Source of the DNA: Clostridium sp. C2-6-12
GTDB taxonomy: Bacteria; Bacillota; Clostridia; Clostridiales; Clostridiaceae
Length of the DNA: 64,000 nt
Reading direction: 5' to 3'
Assembly (NCBI RefSeq): GCF_009928485.1
Contig: NZ_JAABNP010000013.1
Coordinates: 1 to 64,000 of the forward strand
The notes beneath the pieces are model-generated. The model saw only the letters and a program-made list of their open reading frames with translations, was not told the DNA's origin and made no database searches. Both the position numbers and the translations under genes were made by a program. Positions within the stretch are counted from its first letter, which is position 1; every line of letters begins with the position of its first letter. Below are positions 9,109 through 17,490 of this stretch, piece after piece.

Positions 9109-9542
9109 AATATGACCCCCTCATGAAATTTATACTTTTTTAATACCATGCTTTAATTATATTACTAGGAAATATAATTGTAAACATTTACCTGTATAAA
9201 TTTACAAAATTATACTTATGTATTATTATTCCATACTTTTTCGCAAATTCTTGCATATGTGATTTTAAAGATAGATTTTAAAATTAGTTCCTTTTCTCCA
9301 AATAACTTGTTATCACTTTTGCTTGAGTATTATACAATTTCTTTTCACATCGGTTATACATCAAAACTTATTAATATTAAATACACTGTAAATTTCACCA
9401 CGAATTGCTACTGCTTAATTAAGTAATTCTTCATAAAACAATTACCATCTTCATATCATTACTACAAATATAAAACAATAAAATTACACTTCATATTATG
9501 AGTCCATTCATGATTAATAGTAATCATTTACTTTAGTAATCA
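9109..9542. other. Intergenic region, no gene seen
   Basis: About 430 bp of AT-rich sequence. I find no coding frame with a ribosome binding site. A small dyad ATGATTA-ATAG-TAATCAT near 9510-9530 follows the stop of the ProX-like gene and could be a weak hairpin. Confidence 0.5.
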
Positions 9543-10037
9543 CTATATTTCAACACAATAGAATTCATTTCCATGCCATTTAATAAATTTTTCCAAACCA
9601 TCATATGATATTCCTATTGTTGCTGTATTGGTATTAGGATGAAAATTTACTTTTTCCTCATTTTTTAATTCTTTATCTATTAAAACTACAACATCCTTAT
9701 CAGCATTATTTATTAATCCAAAAGGAGTAACAGATCCAGAAGTAAGCTTTAACTTTTCTAATAATTTATCTTCTGAAGCGAAAGATAATCGTGTACTTCC
9801 AATTTGTTTAGCAAGTAATTTTAAATTTACACTCTTATCCTCATCTAAAATTAGAAGATAATTGGTATCTCCTTTACTATTTTTAAGAAAAAGATTTTTA
9901 CACATCTTTCCTGAAATTGATATTTCTAATTTTTTTCCTTCATTCACTGTATATATCGCTTTATGTTCATACCTTGTATAATTAATATTTAATAAATTTA
10001 GAACATAATAAACTTCTTGTTCTTCTCTTAATATCAT
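9543..10037 (-). CDS. ProX/PrdX-type prolyl-tRNA editing deacylase (YbaK-like fold)
   Basis: Stand-alone editing-domain protein of 164 residues that hydrolyses misacylated tRNA, as in the family that clears Ala-tRNA(Pro). It has the conserved Lys in KNLFLKN and the loop SGSVTPFGLIN. The start is the ATG at 10037 (MILREEQ), with CGGAG nine bases upstream; the in-frame TTG further up directly abuts that ribosome binding site. PrdX homologues occur in Stickland clostridia near proline reductase, but no prd genes are here. The substrate tRNA is inferred from family. Confidence 0.85.
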   Translation of the reverse strand: MILREEQEVYYVLNLLNINYTRYEHKAIYTVNEGKKLEISISGKMCKNLFLKNSKGDTNYLLILDEDKSVNLKLLAKQIGSTRLSFASEDKLLEKLKLTSGSVTPFGLINNADKDVVVLIDKELKNEEKVNFHPNTNTATIGISYDGLEKFIKWHGNEFYCVEI

Positions 10038-10193
10038 TTTCTTCAACTCCGTTTTATAAAGCTTTTATAATTGAATTTTCAAGGCATACGCTAATATATT
10101 TTTCAATTATAACGCGCTCTGTTTCATCTATATAATTTCTTTTTCGTCTAAAATTCATATCCATCAGGTAAAAAGCTTTACGCCTCTTAAACT

Positions 10194-10625
10194 TTAATCA
10201 TACATTTTTCTAAAGCCTCTTACATCTTCAACAAAGCCTAAACTTTCATAAAACTTATGAGCCTCTTTTCGAAAACCTGATGATACAAGAATTCCATAAG
10301 CGCAATGCTTTTCTTTACCAAACGCCTCTATTGCACTAATTAATTTCCTTCCTATTCCTTTCCCTCTTACATTTTCATCCACAATTACATCTTCAATAAC
10401 CAAAAAAGGCCTTCCTCCTGTTGCAATAGATTTACAACATATTCCTAATACTGAACCTATAACTTTTCCTTCCTCTTTTGCTGTTAAAATTAAATATTGC
10501 TCATCTTTAAGCATTTCCTTATATATTTCAATTGATTCTTCTAATAAATTATTAAAAGGAGCTAGTTTTTTATATAACTCTAATAACTCCTTTATATCTT
10601 CAATTTTCAATTTTTCAATAATCAT
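10194..10625 (-). CDS. GNAT-family N-acetyltransferase
   Basis: 143 residues, a complete GNAT fold. The acetyl-CoA binding motif A is VDENVRGKGIGRKLISAIE, and a C-terminal FYESLGF motif is present. RBS GGAAAG is upstream. The substrate is not determined. It is one of six GNAT genes in this window, and does not closely resemble the others outside the CoA motif. Confidence 0.9.
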   Translation of the reverse strand: MIIEKLKIEDIKELLELYKKLAPFNNLLEESIEIYKEMLKDEQYLILTAKEEGKVIGSVLGICCKSIATGGRPFLVIEDVIVDENVRGKGIGRKLISAIEAFGKEKHCAYGILVSSGFRKEAHKFYESLGFVEDVRGFRKMYD

Positions 10626-10790
10626 TATTTATTCTTTCCTTTCTTAATTCCAAACAGAAATCTTGTAATGACTAATCTTCTAAGGATCTCATACATCATA
10701 ATTATTACTATAATTTATATCCCCATAATTACAAAATACTGCAGCACTGGTTCACTTATACTTCGGAGACTACAATGAAATTTATTTTAT

Positions 10791-11285
10791 TTACTTTATA
10801 ACTTCCTGATAGATCATATCTACTATTTCGTTTAAACATAATTCCTTCTGCAAGCAAACTTCAGGAATAATACCCAATAAATCTTTCTCATTCCACCATT
10901 TTCTCATCTCTTTTTCACCAAATTCATTTGCATTGGGTTTCAACTTATGCCGATTTAAAGTTTCTTCAAAAGGTATATCAAAGTAGTATGCAAAAATTTG
11001 CTTATTGAATTCACATAATAAATTTTCGAATAATCTTTCATACCATTTTGAATTTAAAATGCCTTCTAAAATCACTATATTGCAATGCTTTTTTCCGTAT
11101 AGTGCAAGTTCCAATAATAACTGACTTGCTTCTGTATCAGGCCCATCTTTCACAAATAGCATTTCTCTTCTAACAACATCTTGTGAAATTAGCATTGTAC
11201 CATGTCCAAATTTTCTTTGTAACGCCTTACCAGTAGAAGTTTTACCACTTCCAGAATTACCTCTTAATATTATTAACTTAGTCAT
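10791..11285 (-). CDS. P-loop kinase-like protein (AAA_33 / zeta-toxin fold)
   Basis: 164 residues. Walker A is RGNSGSGKTSTGKAL near the N terminus. Next come a SQDVVRREM element and a later FDIPFEETLNRH segment typical of small-molecule P-loop kinases of the UDP-kinase/chloramphenicol phosphotransferase type. The substrate is unknown. The ATG at 11285 is preferred; an in-frame GTG at 11294 is possible and both have only modest ribosome binding sites. The start overlaps the end of a 36-codon frame (11278-11388), which itself abuts a broken VOC gene, so the three look like a coupled operon. Confidence 0.85.
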   Translation of the reverse strand: MTKLIILRGNSGSGKTSTGKALQRKFGHGTMLISQDVVRREMLFVKDGPDTEASQLLLELALYGKKHCNIVILEGILNSKWYERLFENLLCEFNKQIFAYYFDIPFEETLNRHKLKPNANEFGEKEMRKWWNEKDLLGIIPEVCLQKELCLNEIVDMIYQEVIK

Positions 11286-11388
11286 TCTGTCCACTTAATA
11301 ATCTCTTCTTTCTAAAATTAATGTAATCAACTGTTTTACGCAAAGGATTAATTATCATAGGGAAGATAATTTTTTCTCTGAATTCCAT
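11278..11388 (-). CDS. 36-residue overlapping small frame, uncertain
   Basis: Begins MEFREKIIFPMIINPLRK and ends LLSGQND. Its ATG overlaps the VOC stop as TAATG, and its last codons overlap the start of the kinase-like gene. This tight stop-start packing suggests either a translated coupling peptide or the relic of a longer gene. No family is recognised, and no independent ribosome binding site was found. Weakly supported. Confidence 0.3.
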   Translation of the reverse strand: MEFREKIIFPMIINPLRKTVDYINFRKKRLLSGQND

Positions 11389-11791
11389 TATATGTCCCCA
11401 TCCCTTATTTCAATTTCTGTACCTTCAGGAGCTTTAATTTTAAATAAGTACCCATTTTCAACTTTATAAATAGGCTCACCATTTTTTATCTTAAATTTGT
11501 TATAGCCTAGTTCTCTTATTCTATTAAACTCCTCCTGTACACTATCAACTAAGAAACACATATGTACTATTCCTTCATTTGATTCACTCCAATTATTTAA
11601 ATTTTTGTCTTTCTTACCTGTTTGCAGTTCAATAAAAAAATCACCTAATTTAACCAGGTATTATATTCTCTGTTGTGAAAATCCTTAGTTTCCTGTACAA
11701 TTCTAAAACCTAAAACTTTAGTATAAAATTCTAAGGATTCATTATAACTGTTGGTTTGAATGCAAACATGATGCATCATCCTTATTCCCAT
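11388..11791 (-). pseudogene. VOC/glyoxalase-family protein, frameshifted
   Basis: The frame starts with a strong GGAGG-preceded ATG at 11791: MGIRMMHHVCIQTNSYNE..., with FYTKVLGF typical of vicinal oxygen chelate proteins. It hits TAG at 11645-11647. In the next frame the protein continues LGDFFIELQTG and ends with KAPEGTEIEIRDGDI at the stop 11388-11390. One missing base near 11648-11651 (an A run) explains it. The whole family length of about 133 residues is otherwise intact, so this is a recent single-base loss or a sequencing error. Confidence 0.8.
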
Positions 11792-11838
11792 AATATTACC
11801 TCCAAACTACTTTTAATTCTTTTCAAACAACTAACATG

Positions 11839-12282
11839 CTATAATTTTCTTTTTAGATATATCATATCGACACACTGAATCTCACCTTCAAAAATTGGTT
11901 CTGGATAATTATCTGTAAAAAAGTTATTCACTGTATGAGAATATTCAAATCCTAATTTATTATAAAAAGGTGCTGTTGAACTTGTAGTTCCTACAGACAT
12001 GACTTTATAATTTCTGCTATACATATTAAAAAGGTAATTCATAAACTTTTTCCCATAACCTTTTCCTTGATATTCTTCACTTGTTGCGATATTTTTCAAT
12101 TCACATTCTGTATCTGATACTTTCACAACAACAGCTTCACAAATAATATTGTTATCCTCTTCTAATACATACATTTCACCTTTATTAATATATAAATCAA
12201 TCATGTCTTCAGAAGGGTCTGCAAGTATTAGAAATTGTAGATATTCTTTTTTATTATTTTTAACTTCTTTAATTATAAACAT
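11839..12282 (-). CDS. GNAT-family N-acetyltransferase
   Basis: 147 residues. Motif A is SEEYQGKGYGKKFMNYLF, followed by FYNKLGFEYSHTVNNFF near the C terminus. GAGGAG lies about 12 bases before the ATG. The tail NFFTDNYPEPIFEG and MIYLKRKL resembles the B. subtilis YvbK-like group, but the substrate is unknown. It lies upstream of the frameshifted VOC gene with a 47-bp gap and may be co-transcribed with it. Confidence 0.88.
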   Translation of the reverse strand: MFIIKEVKNNKKEYLQFLILADPSEDMIDLYINKGEMYVLEEDNNIICEAVVVKVSDTECELKNIATSEEYQGKGYGKKFMNYLFNMYSRNYKVMSVGTTSSTAPFYNKLGFEYSHTVNNFFTDNYPEPIFEGEIQCVDMIYLKRKL

Positions 12283-12673
12283 TTGAACTTATTTCTCCTC
12301 AAAACTATATATGTAATATTATGCAATTATGAAAATTATAACATATCTTCCATACTTAATACACTTTTCTCTATATTTAATGACAAACTTTATAATTTCA
12401 ATTCTTTTTTAACTAGTTATTTGAATCTATAATTTTAACTTAAAATATTATAATTTCTATTATTTTTATTAATTCTTAAGTTTTTCTAACATCTTATTAT
12501 AATATGAACAAAAAGGATTTTCTTTTATCTATATCTATTCAGATATTTGATTACTTTTTTGCTAAATAGGAAATACTAAAGAGGTGAAATTTTCAGAATA
12601 TTCATTTATATTATAAGTATAGTAAAAAAAGTTATCGAACTATTATTAAACATAACAAATTGGAGGGATTAGT
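12283..12673. other. Intergenic region between divergent genes
   Basis: About 390 bp of very AT-rich sequence between the minus-strand GNAT gene and the plus-strand 50-residue gene. It must contain promoters for both directions; I could not assign either with confidence. No larger coding frame is visible. Confidence 0.4.
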
Positions 12674-12826
12674 ATGAATAACAAATTACATTTATCAAAA
12701 GTATTTAATTTTATTTCTAGCACAATATTTTCCAATAGAGATTATGTATATGATAGAAACCGGGTTTATGATGTAACTGATACTACTGAACTAAAATTAA
12801 TATCATCAAGAAGAACATTTTTATAA
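12674..12826 (+). CDS. Small protein, 50 residues, unknown function
   Basis: Frame MNNKLHLSKVFNFISSTIFS... ending LKLISSRRTFL. It has a strong GGAGGG ribosome binding site six bases before the ATG and a 15-bp-stem terminator 24 nt after the stop, so it is a complete small transcription unit. The N-terminal third is mildly amphipathic, the middle is Tyr/Asp/Arg-rich (RDYVYDRNRVYDV), and the end is basic. I do not recognise it. Confidence 0.65.
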   Translation: MNNKLHLSKVFNFISSTIFSNRDYVYDRNRVYDVTDTTELKLISSRRTFL

Positions 12827-12849
12827 TATGAATATATATAATATAAAAT

Positions 12850-12899
12850 GCTGTTGCAAAGCTAGTTAGGTTAGTTTTGTAGCAGCTAATTTTTTTTGT
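12850..12899 (+). terminator. Strong intrinsic terminator of the 50-residue gene
   Basis: A 15-bp stem between 12850-12864 and 12872-12886 pairs completely when G-U pairs are allowed on the plus strand. It is followed by a run of Ts at 12890-12897. The wobble pattern fits plus-strand transcription. Confidence 0.8.
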
Positions 12900-12900
12900 A

Positions 12901-12939
12901 AAAAATAAAATGAGCATCGCTCTTGATTAAATCATTTTG
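12901..12939 (-). terminator. Terminator of the sigma/RsgI operon
   Basis: On the minus strand the short stem GAGC-GAT-GCTC lies inside a weaker AAAATGA/TCATTTT pairing and is followed by ATTTTATTTTTT, about 45 nt beyond the RsgI stop. Confidence 0.5.
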
Positions 12940-12968
12940 CGACACTCACATATTATTAATTTTACTAT

Positions 12969-14282
12969 TTATTTTTTTCCTTTACCTTGAGAGCTTGAAG
13001 CCCCATTTCCACTATTGCTTGAATTAGAAGAATTTCCGCCACCATTATCTGACTTAGATGAACTTTCTTTACTATTATTTTCTGATTTTGATGAACTTCC
13101 TTTACTGATATTTTCTGGCTTTGATGAACTGTTGCTGTTACTGCTATCGCTCTTTATATTAACATTCTTATCTTCTTTTGATGAATTATTTGAACTTTGT
13201 GAATTTGAATTTTCGCTCTTATTTTGTTTTTCTACTACAGGTTCTGATATTTTCTCTTGGCTTGTATTTATTTCTTCTTTTTTACTGCTTCCATTATTTG
13301 ATTTATCATTTGTAGTTTTCTTATTTTCTTTTTGTGTAATTGCTTCTTCATTCGTACTTGCTTTAGTTGAAACAGTTGCTCCTGCCTTAGCTTCAGCAGT
13401 GCTTTCTGAAGTATTAGTTGTAGTAGTATTATCACTTGTACTAGTTGTTGCATCAGTAGCTGTAGTTGCAGCGCTTGTACTATCTTGAGTTGAAGTTTCA
13501 ATAATACCATTTTTTCTTATTTCTTTAGCTTTCTTTTGTATATCCTTAACAGAACTATTTTTATATTCATCAACTGTAATTGCTGGATCTAAAGCTTGAA
13601 GCTTTTGTATAAGATTTAATTTACCTGGTGTTATTCCTAATTTTCTTGCTTCATCTCTTCTTGCGAGAGCAACATTTTGAGTTTCTACTTCTGCTTCTAC
13701 ATTATTATTATTTAAGGTTTTATCAACAACATCCTTTAAGGTTTCATCTAACTCAGCTGCAACCTTTGTTTTATCAGTAGAGGTCGTAATTTCAATTGCT
13801 GAAGAACCATCTTCCTTAATATAACCATCATTTATAGCATTTGTAACTACAGTACTTACTGCTTCATCAACTTTAACATTTAGCAAATTAGTATCTGCTA
13901 ATATATTACTTCCATCTTCATTATATGCCTCTACTGATACTACAGTATCAAATGCATTTACTCCTAATTCTACGCTTGGATTAATATCCACACTTACATA
14001 TGCTATTGGAGTTTTAGCGTAGGCATATCCACCTCCTGCTAAGCTTAAAACAAATGCTGCTGATAAGGATAATGCTATCTTTTTCTTCATAAGAATTCCT
14101 CCTAAAATATGATTTATTTTATTTTGAGACTGCTTTTCATTATATCCAGCTTTTTTAATTACTGCTTTTTCAATACGTTTTCTAGCTGCTGATTCCATTG
14201 ATAAATCAATATTTCCTTCTAGCAATAATTTGGTGTCTTTCATGTTCAAATCATTTAACTTTTCAAATAATTTATCTTCCAC
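12969..14282 (-). CDS. RsgI-like transmembrane anti-sigma factor
   Basis: Partner of the ECF sigma factor immediately upstream. Residues 1-64 are cytoplasmic and should bind the sigma factor. One membrane helix spans about 68-88. The RsgI-type extracytoplasmic domain follows, with YVSVDINPSVELGVN and the Asn101-Pro102 bond, which is the site of autocleavage in studied RsgI proteins. From about 250 to 437 the chain is a Ser/Asn/Lys/Glu-rich low-complexity tail with repeated SSSK(S/P)E units, probably disordered. The GTG start directly follows the sigma stop TAG, and its GGAGG is made by the last Gly codons of the sigma gene. A second strong ribosome binding site and ATG lie at codon 65 (14090). 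Confidence 0.88.
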   Translation of the reverse strand: MEDKLFEKLNDLNMKDTKLLLEGNIDLSMESAARKRIEKAVIKKAGYNEKQSQNKINHILGGILMKKKIALSLSAAFVLSLAGGGYAYAKTPIAYVSVDINPSVELGVNAFDTVVSVEAYNEDGSNILADTNLLNVKVDEAVSTVVTNAINDGYIKEDGSSAIEITTSTDKTKVAAELDETLKDVVDKTLNNNNVEAEVETQNVALARRDEARKLGITPGKLNLIQKLQALDPAITVDEYKNSSVKDIQKKAKEIRKNGIIETSTQDSTSAATTATDATTSTSDNTTTTNTSESTAEAKAGATVSTKASTNEEAITQKENKKTTNDKSNNGSSKKEEINTSQEKISEPVVEKQNKSENSNSQSSNNSSKEDKNVNIKSDSSNSNSSSKPENISKGSSSKSENNSKESSSKSDNGGGNSSNSSNSGNGASSSQGKGKK

Positions 14283-14855
14283 CTATACATTACCTCCCAG
14301 TATTTTTTTTAACTTTTGCATGCATCTGGATACCTTTTTATCAATTGTATTTACTTTTATCTCCATATCCTTAGAAATATCTTTTGAACTTTGATGTAAA
14401 TAATATTTTCTTATGATTATTTCACTATCAGGTTCTCCTAAAGATTTAATTGCTTCAACTAATACTGAATTGCTTTCTTTTTTTAATATTAAATCTGGTA
14501 CCTCATCTGAAGGTGTAAATAAACTTTCAGCAACATCTTCTATTGGAATATGATTTTTACTTTTGTTTTTTCTGTACATATCTATAGCTTTTCGTTTTGC
14601 TATAACTGCCAAAAATGCTTTAATTGATCCTTTAGTAAGATCAATTTTATTTCTATTATTAAACATTTCAAAAAACACATCACTTACACACTCTTCAATG
14701 TCTTCTTTGGAATAACTATTAGAAAGCTGATTAAAAATGATTGTGTATACAAGCGCCATATAATCATCCATCATCTTCTTTAAGCCTGCTTCAGGCTTAT
14801 GAATTAATATGTTAAGTAGTTCTATATCTGAAATCAAAGTGCACCTTCTTTCCAA
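14283..14855 (-). CDS. ECF-type RNA polymerase sigma factor
   Basis: 190 residues with sigma-70 region 2 (DIEECVSDVFFEMFNN, then FLAVIAKRKAIDMYRKNK) and region 4 (PDSEIIIRKYYLHQSSKDIS, then EIKVNTIDKKVSRCMQKLKK). No SigI-type C-terminal domain is present, so I class it as an ECF factor. It should recruit polymerase to a regulon that probably includes this operon. The start is ambiguous: TTG at 14855 with AAGGA, or TTG at 14837 (ISDIELLNIL) with AGAAGG six bases upstream. It is followed without a gap by its RsgI-like anti-sigma factor. Confidence 0.92.
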   Translation of the reverse strand: MERRCTLISDIELLNILIHKPEAGLKKMMDDYMALVYTIIFNQLSNSYSKEDIEECVSDVFFEMFNNRNKIDLTKGSIKAFLAVIAKRKAIDMYRKNKSKNHIPIEDVAESLFTPSDEVPDLILKKESNSVLVEAIKSLGEPDSEIIIRKYYLHQSSKDISKDMEIKVNTIDKKVSRCMQKLKKILGGNV

Positions 14856-15182
14856 GAATATATCCTTCTTTATATTTAATATTTCGTAATAGTAAAAAAA
14901 AATCTGACAAGCTTCACAAAAAAATTATTTTATTCTATATTTTTCTTATATATTGTTTATTAGTTATATGATAATAATATTATTGAAAATTCTATAATTA
15001 ATATTTACAAAATTAATAATTTCATTTATTTTTTCTAAAAATTCGAATTTAGTTCTGTATAGAATAACTTTATATTAATATAAAATTATAGCCATTCATA
15101 GAACGAATATACCTTAACACATACATGATAAATTCATTTCATATGAATGGCTATAAATTATGCTTAATAGTTTTTAGCTTAA
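14856..15182. other. Intergenic region between sigma gene and second RsgI paralogue
   Basis: Holds the terminator hairpin of the second RsgI-like gene (15087-15155) and, presumably, the promoter of the sigma operon. I could not assign -35/-10 boxes with confidence. No coding frame is seen. Confidence 0.5.
15087..15155 (-). terminator. Long-loop terminator of the second RsgI-like gene
   Basis: Perfect 13-bp arms TATAGCCATTCAT (15087-15099) and ATGAATGGCTATA (15143-15155) with a 43-nt loop, 28 nt beyond the stop codon, followed on the minus strand by an AT-rich stretch. Confidence 0.55.
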
Positions 15183-16241
15183 TTAATTATTCTTATTTTT
15201 TTCCTTATTACTATTTCCTTGTGAGCTTGTATTATTTCCATTCCCTTGCTTAGAGTTATTTTCATGTTTAAGAATAGCTTCTTCTGCTTTTTCATTTTTT
15301 ATATCTTCTTTTTTCTCTTTTGAAATATTTTTCACTTCTTTATTAGTATCCTCAACTTTATTTTTATGAGTAATATTTTCTTCAACAGTTGTATTTTTAT
15401 CTGAAGTTGTATTTATATTTGTATCTTCGTTTTTAACAGCTTTTTCATCATTCTTAATGTCTTTTTTAAGTTCTTTAAATTTCTTTTGAATATTCTTTAC
15501 CGAACTATCTTTATACTCTTCAACAGTTATTGCTGGATCTAATTCTTGAAGTTTTTGTATAAGATTAAGCTTACCAGGCGTTATTCCAAGCTTTCTTGCT
15601 TCATCTCTTCTTGCAAGTGCAACTTTTTCGCTTTCAACTTTTGCTTCTTTATTATTATCATCTAATGTTTTATCTACTTTTCCTTTTAATTCTTCATCTA
15701 GCTCATCTGCAACTTTTTCCTTATCAGTTGCTGTAGTAATTTCTATTGCAGATGACCCATCTTCTTTAATATAACCTTCTTTGATTGCATTTGTAACTAC
15801 AGTACTAACTGCATCATCAATTTTTGAATTTACTAAATTTGTTCCTTCTAAAACATTTTTTCCATCTTCATTGTATGCTTCAACAGATACTACTGTATCA
15901 AATGCATTTACCCCTAATTCTACACTTGGATTAATATCCACGCTCACATAAGCTACTGGTGTTTTAGCATATGCATAAGTTCCTCCTGCTAAACTAAAAA
16001 TCACTCCTGCTGATAATGCTAATGCTATTTTTTTCTTCATAATAATTCCTCCTAATATGTCATTCATCTTATGTATTAAAATATTATTTTTACTGTATCT
16101 ATAAGTTTTTTTCATTACTGCTTTCTCAATGCGTTTCCTAGTAAGATAGTCTACTGATAAATTTACATCTTCATTTAATAATAAAGCTGTTTCATTAATA
16201 TTTAATTCTTCCAATTTTTTAATCAAAACATTTTCCACCAT
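15183..16241 (-). CDS. Orphan RsgI-like transmembrane protein (paralogue)
   Basis: 352 residues, closely similar to the 12969-14282 product through the first 250 residues. It has an N-terminal RKRIEKAVMKK segment, a TM at about 71-92, YVSVDINPSVELGVN with Asn104-Pro105, and the conserved ARRDEARKLGITPGKLNL. The C-terminal tail differs: Lys/Glu/Asn-rich rather than Ser-rich. No intact sigma gene precedes it; instead 16262-16500 holds a degraded one. The start ATG has AGGAGGG. As in its paralogue, an ideal AGGAGG plus ATG occurs in frame at 16040. It may now regulate the neighbouring sigma factor, act alone, or be decaying. Confidence 0.85.
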   Translation of the reverse strand: MVENVLIKKLEELNINETALLLNEDVNLSVDYLTRKRIEKAVMKKTYRYSKNNILIHKMNDILGGIIMKKKIALALSAGVIFSLAGGTYAYAKTPVAYVSVDINPSVELGVNAFDTVVSVEAYNEDGKNVLEGTNLVNSKIDDAVSTVVTNAIKEGYIKEDGSSAIEITTATDKEKVADELDEELKGKVDKTLDDNNKEAKVESEKVALARRDEARKLGITPGKLNLIQKLQELDPAITVEEYKDSSVKNIQKKFKELKKDIKNDEKAVKNEDTNINTTSDKNTTVEENITHKNKVEDTNKEVKNISKEKKEDIKNEKAEEAILKHENNSKQGNGNNTSSQGNSNKEKNKNN

Positions 16242-16261
16242 TAATCCCTCCTAATATTTTT

Positions 16262-16500
16262 TATCATCCATATGCATCTAGATGACTTTTATCTTCAGTA
16301 TTAATTTTCAAACTAAGGTTATGAGAAAATCTTTATAATTTTCATGTAAACCAATCATACTTTATTAAAACTTTTGATTTACAATATACATTTCGCTTAA
16401 TACCCAAACAATCTGACTAGGTACTTTAAGGAAGTATATTAAAAATAATGGTGATTTATTAAAATCATGTTAATTTTCTGATTTTTATCGACAAATTGCT
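16262..16500 (-). pseudogene. Decayed remnant of an ECF sigma factor gene
   Basis: Directly upstream of the orphan RsgI-like gene, where its paralogue has an intact sigma gene. Minus-strand translation gives LKINTEDK (16311-16288), matching IKVNTIDK of the intact factor. The DNA then runs AGATGCAT in both. Further upstream TTTACATGAAAATTATAAAG (16350-16331) parallels TTTACATCAAAGTTCAAAAG, which encodes LHQSSKD in region 4. Weaker similarity (AI.R.KS.N) continues to about 16500. Several stops and frameshifts interrupt it. The remnant explains why the second RsgI lacks a partner. Confidence 0.65.
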
Positions 16501-16859
16501 TTTATTAGTTGTAATTTGAAATATTAATGTGTTATATTTATTTTATAGTATATATGATGTAATTTTGTCATATAGATTTCCTTTTTATTCTTACAATATT
16601 AGCAGTCAAACCCCTGAATTGTAAGAGTTTATCTATACCTTTCAATTCTAAAATAAAATTCCATTTTCATTATATGTTGCTATAAAACCTTGGTATTTTT
16701 ATAAGAATTTTATGTAGAGTAATTTAATTAATATTTTGTTTATTTTTAATTTAATTTAAATTTATAGTTGTAGTTTATAATAAATTTAAATATTTAAATA
16801 AGAATACTTTACTAATTTATATAAAATAATAACAACTTATTTGTTGCAAGGAGGATTAT
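16501..16859. other. Intergenic region upstream of the phospholipase-like gene
   Basis: AT-rich, no coding frame. It contains an inverted repeat CTTACAAT (16590-16597) and ATTGTAAG (16618-16625) enclosing a 20-nt loop with CAAACCCC. Its role is unknown; it does not match any riboswitch consensus I can recall. Confidence 0.35.
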
Positions 16860-17432
16860 ATGAAAGTAAGAACCCATGTTAAATTGGCAGAATTGTCTTT
16901 AATTAAGAATCTAACTAATATTCCAAAGGGATTTTCCAAATTTATGTTTAATTTTGGTCTTGTAATGGTTGATCAAAGTTGGCTTATCAAAACTCATCCT
17001 CACTATATACAAAAATCTCTTGGATACATTAATAAGAAAATAGAAAAGCTGCTTTCCATAAAAAAATTTAATGCGTACCATTCATTACAGCTTGGAATAG
17101 TTATTCATTACCTTTGCGATTTCTGTTGTAATTCTCATATTACAGGCTCAATTGGAAATGTTTCTTATCATTTAAAATATGAACGTGATTTACAAAAATA
17201 TTTATTAGAAAATTTCGATACATTAAAAACTCAAATTCATAATAAATCTAATAATATAAATACAAAATTACACAACTTAGCTTCAATAAAAGCTTCAATT
17301 GATAAAACTCTTCTTAATTACATTAAGGGGGATGCTTCAATACATTGGGATGTAAAACATTGTGTAGAAATCAGCTCATTTGTCTGTGCTGTTATTTTTA
17401 ATTCATCTAATATTCTTGTTCCAACTGAGTAA
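16860..17432 (+). CDS. Zinc-dependent phospholipase C-like protein
   Basis: 190 residues, related to the Zn-dependent phospholipase C / S1-P1 nuclease fold. Metal-ligand candidates appear in order: H6 in RTHVKLAE, the DQSW element, THPHY, and LGIVIHYLCDFCCNSH, followed by SYHLKYE. No signal peptide is visible, unlike secreted alpha-toxin-type enzymes, so this belongs to the short cytosolic clostridial group of uncertain substrate. The start is supported by AAGGAGG and a strong terminator follows. It is the only long plus-strand gene in the first 22 kb. Confidence 0.8.
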   Translation: MKVRTHVKLAELSLIKNLTNIPKGFSKFMFNFGLVMVDQSWLIKTHPHYIQKSLGYINKKIEKLLSIKKFNAYHSLQLGIVIHYLCDFCCNSHITGSIGNVSYHLKYERDLQKYLLENFDTLKTQIHNKSNNINTKLHNLASIKASIDKTLLNYIKGDASIHWDVKHCVEISSFVCAVIFNSSNILVPTE

Positions 17433-17490
17433 AAATCACAAGAACAAAATAAAACTATTAAATTGTTTACTGTAACCATATATATACCTC

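Noticed and set aside
13015-13488. 157-codon plus-strand frame antisense to RsgI
   Set aside because: Leu/Phe/Ser-rich mirror of a low-complexity Ser/Lys/Glu tail; no ribosome binding site and no recognisable domain.
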